Shown here piece by piece: positions 32,865 to 33,160 of a DNA stretch of 33,160 nt (positions are counted from its first letter, which is position 1; each line of letters opens with the position of its first letter). This DNA is from JBBAEA01 sp041656175 (GTDB lineage: Bacteria > Myxococcota_A > Bradymonadia > UBA4248). The position numbers and the translations under genes were made by a program. Under the pieces are notes generated by a model. The model did not search any database and had not been told where the DNA came from. It was given only the letters and a program-made list of their open reading frames with translations. The stretch covers positions 1-33,160 of the forward strand of contig JBBAEA010000019.1 in assembly GCA_041656175.1 (NCBI GenBank). The letters run 5' to 3'.

Positions 32865-32992
32865 GTTCATCTCCTCAAAGCATGAAAGAACTGGCGAGTT
32901 ATTGGCTCGCGATAAAGAGTTTAGCGTTAGGCTGTGGATGTGGCTAGTAGGGAGGAATCTTCTTTTTTGATAGTTTCCTCTCTTGCCACTAG

Positions 32993-33052
32993 TTTAAGGA
33001 CACTCTGATTTATTTTGGGGCTCTGCCCCAAACCCCGCTAAGGAGCCGAAAC
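32993..33052 (+). repeat. Family-2 intergenic element, copy at window end
   Basis: TTTAAGGACACTCTGATTTATT is followed by GGGGCTCTGCCCC, AAACCCCGCTAAGGAGCCG. The head and first hairpin match 27243-27282. No gene starts in 32865-33160; a stretch at 33083-33145 shares GAGTTGATG and CATGCGAACAA with 1255-1300. Confidence 0.6.
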
Positions 33053-33160
33053 GAGTAAAATTAAGTGTTTTACGAGTTGATGGCTCGCTTTCGCAGTGAG
33101 CATGTCCAAGCCAAGCTCGCTTGAGCTTGTGACATGCGAACAAGAAAAAAAACCGTAGGT

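Overview
This window is ordinary chromosome from a Gram-negative bacterium. It encodes an outer-membrane TonB-dependent receptor, a lipoprotein with a lipobox, a periplasmic AMIN-domain protein, a near-consensus sigma-54 promoter and Fur-family regulation. Base composition is mid-range, neither AT- nor GC-extreme. The gene mix (C4 zinc-ribbon coiled-coil protein, MoxR/DUF58/transglutaminase operon, YkgJ-type cysteine cluster protein, MORN_2 and TPR secreted proteins, a giant PFOR-like fusion) suits a deltaproteobacterial-type lineage such as Myxococcota or Bdellovibrionota. That placement is an inference and I would not name a genus.

Layout, left to right. Positions 1-1210 hold a CAU-anticodon tRNA with its own promoter and terminator, then a C4 zinc-ribbon protein. 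Positions 1731-4215 hold an OPA-type MFS transporter and an unrecognised helical protein. Positions 4281-4999 (minus) hold an ECF sigma factor behind a sigma-54-type promoter. Positions 5152-9351 (minus) hold a metal-uptake-like run: Fur-family regulator, lipoprotein, TonB-dependent receptor, AMIN protein. Positions 9436-9609 (minus) hold the initiator tRNA, with a textbook promoter and terminator. Positions 9669-10119 hold a tandem repeat array. Positions 10328-13970 hold a two-gene molybdenum hydroxylase operon (FAD subunit, then a fused 2Fe-2S/Mo subunit, the YgfM/XdhD layout). Positions 14059-17834 (minus) hold a HAD hydrolase, a multi-spanning membrane protein and a YkgJ-type protein. Positions 18213-22726 hold a DUF58 - transglutaminase - MoxR operon, followed by a secreted TPR protein and a large secreted MORN_2 protein (to 27212). 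Positions 27501-28724 hold a shortened AAA-ATPase-like gene. Positions 28977-32864 (minus) encode a ~1295-residue protein related to pyruvate:ferredoxin oxidoreductase, in which the thiamine diphosphate motifs look lost.

The most unusual signal lies between the genes. Three families of dispersed intergenic elements occur. The best (3181-3327, 5981-6124, 17885-18035, 22742-22884, plus a fragment near 28913) are ~145-bp imperfect palindromes. They have nearly invariant ends, a GTAG tetranucleotide at the foot of each hairpin, paired compensatory base changes in the stem, and in one copy a wholly different internal fold between the same ends. Three of the four lie just behind a stop codon in a fixed orientation. 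They look like REP/BIME-type elements, probably mobilised in trans. A second family (10164, 16453, 27245, 32993) shares a CTCTGATT-type head followed by G/C hairpins. A third (46, 1574, 28745) shares a CGCAAAGC(TCT) tail.

Other points of interest are the sigma-54 promoter driving an ECF sigma gene that has no adjacent anti-sigma gene, a C9 homopolymer inside the YkgJ-type coding sequence, and the degenerate PFOR-like giant.
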